From NCBI RefSeq assembly GCF_039851965.1, contig NZ_CP156674.1, positions 1,178,001 through 1,242,000 of the forward strand: 64,000 bases of DNA. The letters are read 5' to 3'. Within the stretch, counting starts at the first letter, position 1; each line of letters begins with the position of its first letter. Shown piece after piece: positions 62,453 to 64,000 of the stretch. Made by a program: the position numbers and the translations under genes. Source of the stretch: Pseudalkalibacillus hwajinpoensis (GTDB lineage: Bacteria; Bacillota; Bacilli; Bacillales; Guptibacillaceae). The notes under the pieces are model-generated. The model did no database searches. It was not told the origin of the DNA and saw only the letters and a list, made by a program, of their open reading frames with translations.

Positions 62453-62612
62453 ATTAATCCTCCTTTGAATGACAGGCGTATGAATATCCGAGACAGTGAA
62501 ACACTGACTTCTCTAAAAATCGGCTGACTCATTGGCCTCGCATCAACCGTTAAATAAGAGCGGTTCAACTCAAGTGCTTCCTTAGCCCGTGCTGCGAGAA
62601 GTTTCGTATAAA

Positions 62613-62759
62613 GTGAAACTTCCATTTAGGGGGTTTTGCTTCCTCCCCCTGTGATGGTTAGTTGAACCAATCGGACCTTTGGGGGCAGTTGACCCCTACC
62701 TAACATCTCGATTGACTTATGTGCCTTAGGTGGGGGTTTTACTGCCCCTTAAGGCTGGG
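62613..62759 (+). mobile_element. ATAAA-flanked small element, copy 2 (147 bp)
   Basis: Runs GTGAAACTTCC ... TTAAGGCTGGG, flanked by ATAAA at 62608-62612 and 62760-62764. It has no coding capacity and no terminal inverted repeats. Four internal hairpins are visible (GGGGG..CCCCC, GGTTAGTTGAACC, GGGG..CCCC and CCTTA..TAAGG). Inserted in the 3' part of the acetyltransferase gene. Confidence 0.85.
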
Positions 62760-63308
62760 ATAAAATCCATTCCCCCTATAATTCGGTAGCGTAGCACCTC
62801 CCCAGAGACTCGCAAAGCTTTTACCTTCTTTATACATCCATGCAGCACTAACAAGCTGCTTTTCTTCATAAATTCCATAAATAAAAAGGCCTTCTGGATT
62901 TCCCTTCTTATCACGCCAAAGTCTTATCCCGAGATCCTCATGTGACTCGTCCCAGATCGCATCCTCTAACCCCACGATAACCTTTATTCCATTTCCATCT
63001 TTTATTTCGCAGATCTGAGAAGTATCCTCGCCTAGCAATAGATGGTCTTTCGTGAGCTCTATTACCATCAACGCCTCAGGATCTTCACAAGTAAATCCAT
63101 TCGCCTTGAAATTCTCCTTAAAATTAGCTGGCGAATCACGGCTGTATACCTTCCATTCAAACCCCTGCTTCGCCTCTTGAAAACGAGCTACTTCCTCCTG
63201 AATTGCTTTATGTATGTTCTGTTCATCCAGGTTCGAATAGATGACAAACCCTTTTTCCTCATGCTCGGAAACGTGACGAATAACGAATTCCGACTCCTCG
63301 CGCATAAA

Positions 63309-63456
63309 GTGAAAATTCCATAAGAGGGGGTTTTCTTTCATCCCCCTCTGATGGTTAGTTGAACCAATCGGACCTTTAGGGGCAGTTGACCCCTACCTAA
63401 CATCTCGATTGACTTATGTGCCTTAGGTGGGGGGGTTACTGCCACTTAAGGGTGGG
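63309..63456 (+). mobile_element. ATAAA-flanked small element, copy 3 (148 bp)
   Basis: About 90% identical to copy 2, flanked by ATAAA at 63304-63308 and 63457-63461. Differences within hairpin 1 keep the stem (AGAGGGGG with CCCCCTCT). Inserted near the 5' end of the same acetyltransferase gene, in the same orientation. Confidence 0.85.
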
Positions 63457-63595
63457 ATAAAACCTGGCGGATTAACATCTCTCCTCATTTCTTGATCAAA
63501 CAATTTTCTCAGTTCTTCTTTTTTCAATTCCCTTCACTCCCTTCCGTGCTACTATTTCTAATTCTACAAACAAAAATAGCATCCTTTTGACAAAT

Positions 63596-63619
63596 AAAAA
63601 AAGCCTGCCTAAAGGCAGG
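63596..63619 (-). terminator. Terminator of the siderophore ATPase gene
   Basis: CCTGCC / GGCAGG stem with four-base loop, then seven T residues on the minus strand. Confidence 0.85.
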
Positions 63620-63622
63620 AGG

Positions 63623-64000
63623 TTACAGGCCAGCTCCAGCAGTAACATACTGATCTTCCGTGCATAATCCAAATGGCAAACAGAGCGGCTGTCCTGTTCT
63701 TGGATCATAGATAATATCGCTTCGAACGCCAAACACATCTTCCAGAATTTCTGACTTCATCACATCTTTTGGTGTTCCTGTTTTCATGACCGTTCCGTTT
63801 TTAATCGCAACCATATGGCCAGCATATCGGCTTGCATGATTCAAATCATGAACAACCATTACAATTGTCCTTCCCTCCTGGCGATTTAGCTTTTGCAGAA
63901 GCTCGAGTACCTCAAGCTGGTGAGCCATGTCAAGAAACGTTGTCGGTTCATCTAGAAACAGAAGATTTGTATCCTGCGCGAGTGCCATCGCAATCCAGGC
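63623..64000 (-). CDS. Iron-siderophore ABC ATPase (FecE/YusV type), partial
   Basis: C-terminal 125 residues only; the rest lies beyond the window. AWIAMALAQDTNLLFLDEPTTFLD holds the end of the signature region and Walker B. The switch histidine is in VMVVHDLNHASRYAGHMVAIKNG, and a tail with YDPRTGQPLCLPFG is typical of siderophore importers. It would power uptake of ferric siderophores through partner permeases encoded outside the window. Confidence 0.88.
   Translation of the reverse strand, partial: AWIAMALAQDTNLLFLDEPTTFLDMAHQLEVLELLQKLNRQEGRTIVMVVHDLNHASRYAGHMVAIKNGTVMKTGTPKDVMKSEILEDVFGVRSDIIYDPRTGQPLCLPFGLCTEDQYVTAGAGL

Larger units (their letters stand above)
62460..63528 (-). pseudogene. 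GNAT acetyltransferase interrupted twice by ATAAA elements
   Basis: Three exon-like pieces give one acetyltransferase. The N-terminus (KKEELRKLFDQEMRRDVNPPG) is at 63528-63462. The body is at 63308-62760 (EFVIRHVSEHEEKGFVIYSN to LWGGATLPNYRGNGFY). The C-terminus is at 62612-62460 (TKLLAARAKEALELNRSYL, VDARPMSQPIF). Elements sit precisely at the two joints; removing each with one ATAAA rejoins GF-MREE and NGFY-TKLL. A 200-codon frame that starts and ends inside the elements is an artefact. A further frameshift lies near the 3' end. Confidence 0.8.

Noticed and set aside
62739..63341. A 200-codon acetyltransferase reading frame
   Set aside because: Its first and last codons lie inside the inserted elements; the true gene runs from 63528 to about 62460 and is interrupted twice.
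62626..63456. The hairpin-rich repeats as riboswitches or CRISPR-like repeats
   Set aside because: They interrupt a coding gene, have fixed ATAAA flanks and only three copies at irregular spacing; mobile elements explain them better.

Overview
The window looks like the chromosome of a halotolerant, Bacillus-type Firmicute (Bacillaceae). The DNA is A+T-rich, Shine-Dalgarno sites are strong AGGAGG types, TTG and GTG starts are frequent, and several gene orders match B. subtilis: a YkoG/YkoH-like two-component pair beside a PepSY gene, melR-melE-melD-melC-melA, gbsR divergent from gbsAB, and a DUF1659-DUF2922-YvrJ trio. Species cannot be fixed from sequence alone. I see no rRNA, tRNA, CRISPR array, prophage or autonomous insertion sequence.

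Layout. 1-8.9 kb: a frameshifted ABC exporter, small housekeeping genes, a two-component system facing a PepSY protein across an ordered operator, the DUF1659/DUF2922/YvrJ trio and a TetR regulator. 8.9-16 kb: a ruined choline-to-glycine-betaine locus (gbsB, gbsA and gbsR remnants) beside an intact symporter, a sulfatase and an amine oxidase. 16-20.8 kb: an M50 protease, a short-chain dehydrogenase missing its catalytic core, a symporter with a small partner, and a BCCT-transporter remnant. 20.8-29 kb: alpha-galactoside uptake and hydrolysis (mel) plus a GH13 alpha-glucosidase. 29-39 kb: a secreted glycerophosphodiesterase, duplicated lipoproteins, glutamate-type dehydrogenase, Gfo/Idh/MocA oxidoreductase, acetamidase/formamidase and secreted alkaline phosphatase.

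39-48 kb is a compact minus-strand operon for ectoine catabolism: doeA, eutC, a gamma-family PLP enzyme, an M20 deacetylase, homoserine dehydrogenase, an aldehyde dehydrogenase and a BCCT transporter. eutB and a PucR regulator lie at 52.5-55.2 kb. No class-III aminotransferase is present. The gamma-PLP enzyme plus homoserine dehydrogenase may replace it, which is the most interesting biochemical idea here. 48-52.4 kb is a small accessory stretch: cysteine hydrolase, cupin, DUF6886 protein, and a probably leaderless ArsR regulator with a YdcZ-type transporter pair. 55-64 kb holds a HAD phosphatase, a YtkA-like lipoprotein, a sortase with its likely substrate, a divergent PRPP synthetase paralogue, a GAF-STAS protein, a broken aldo-keto reductase, acetyltransferases and a siderophore ABC ATPase cut by the window end.

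Three features run across the window. First, a previously unlabelled non-autonomous element of about 92-148 bp has three copies, each flanked by the pentamer ATAAA/TTTAT, two of them inside one acetyltransferase gene. Second, two short REP-like families are dispersed between genes. Third, many genes are broken, either by single-base homopolymer slips (possibly sequencing errors) or by larger internal deletions that spare gene ends.
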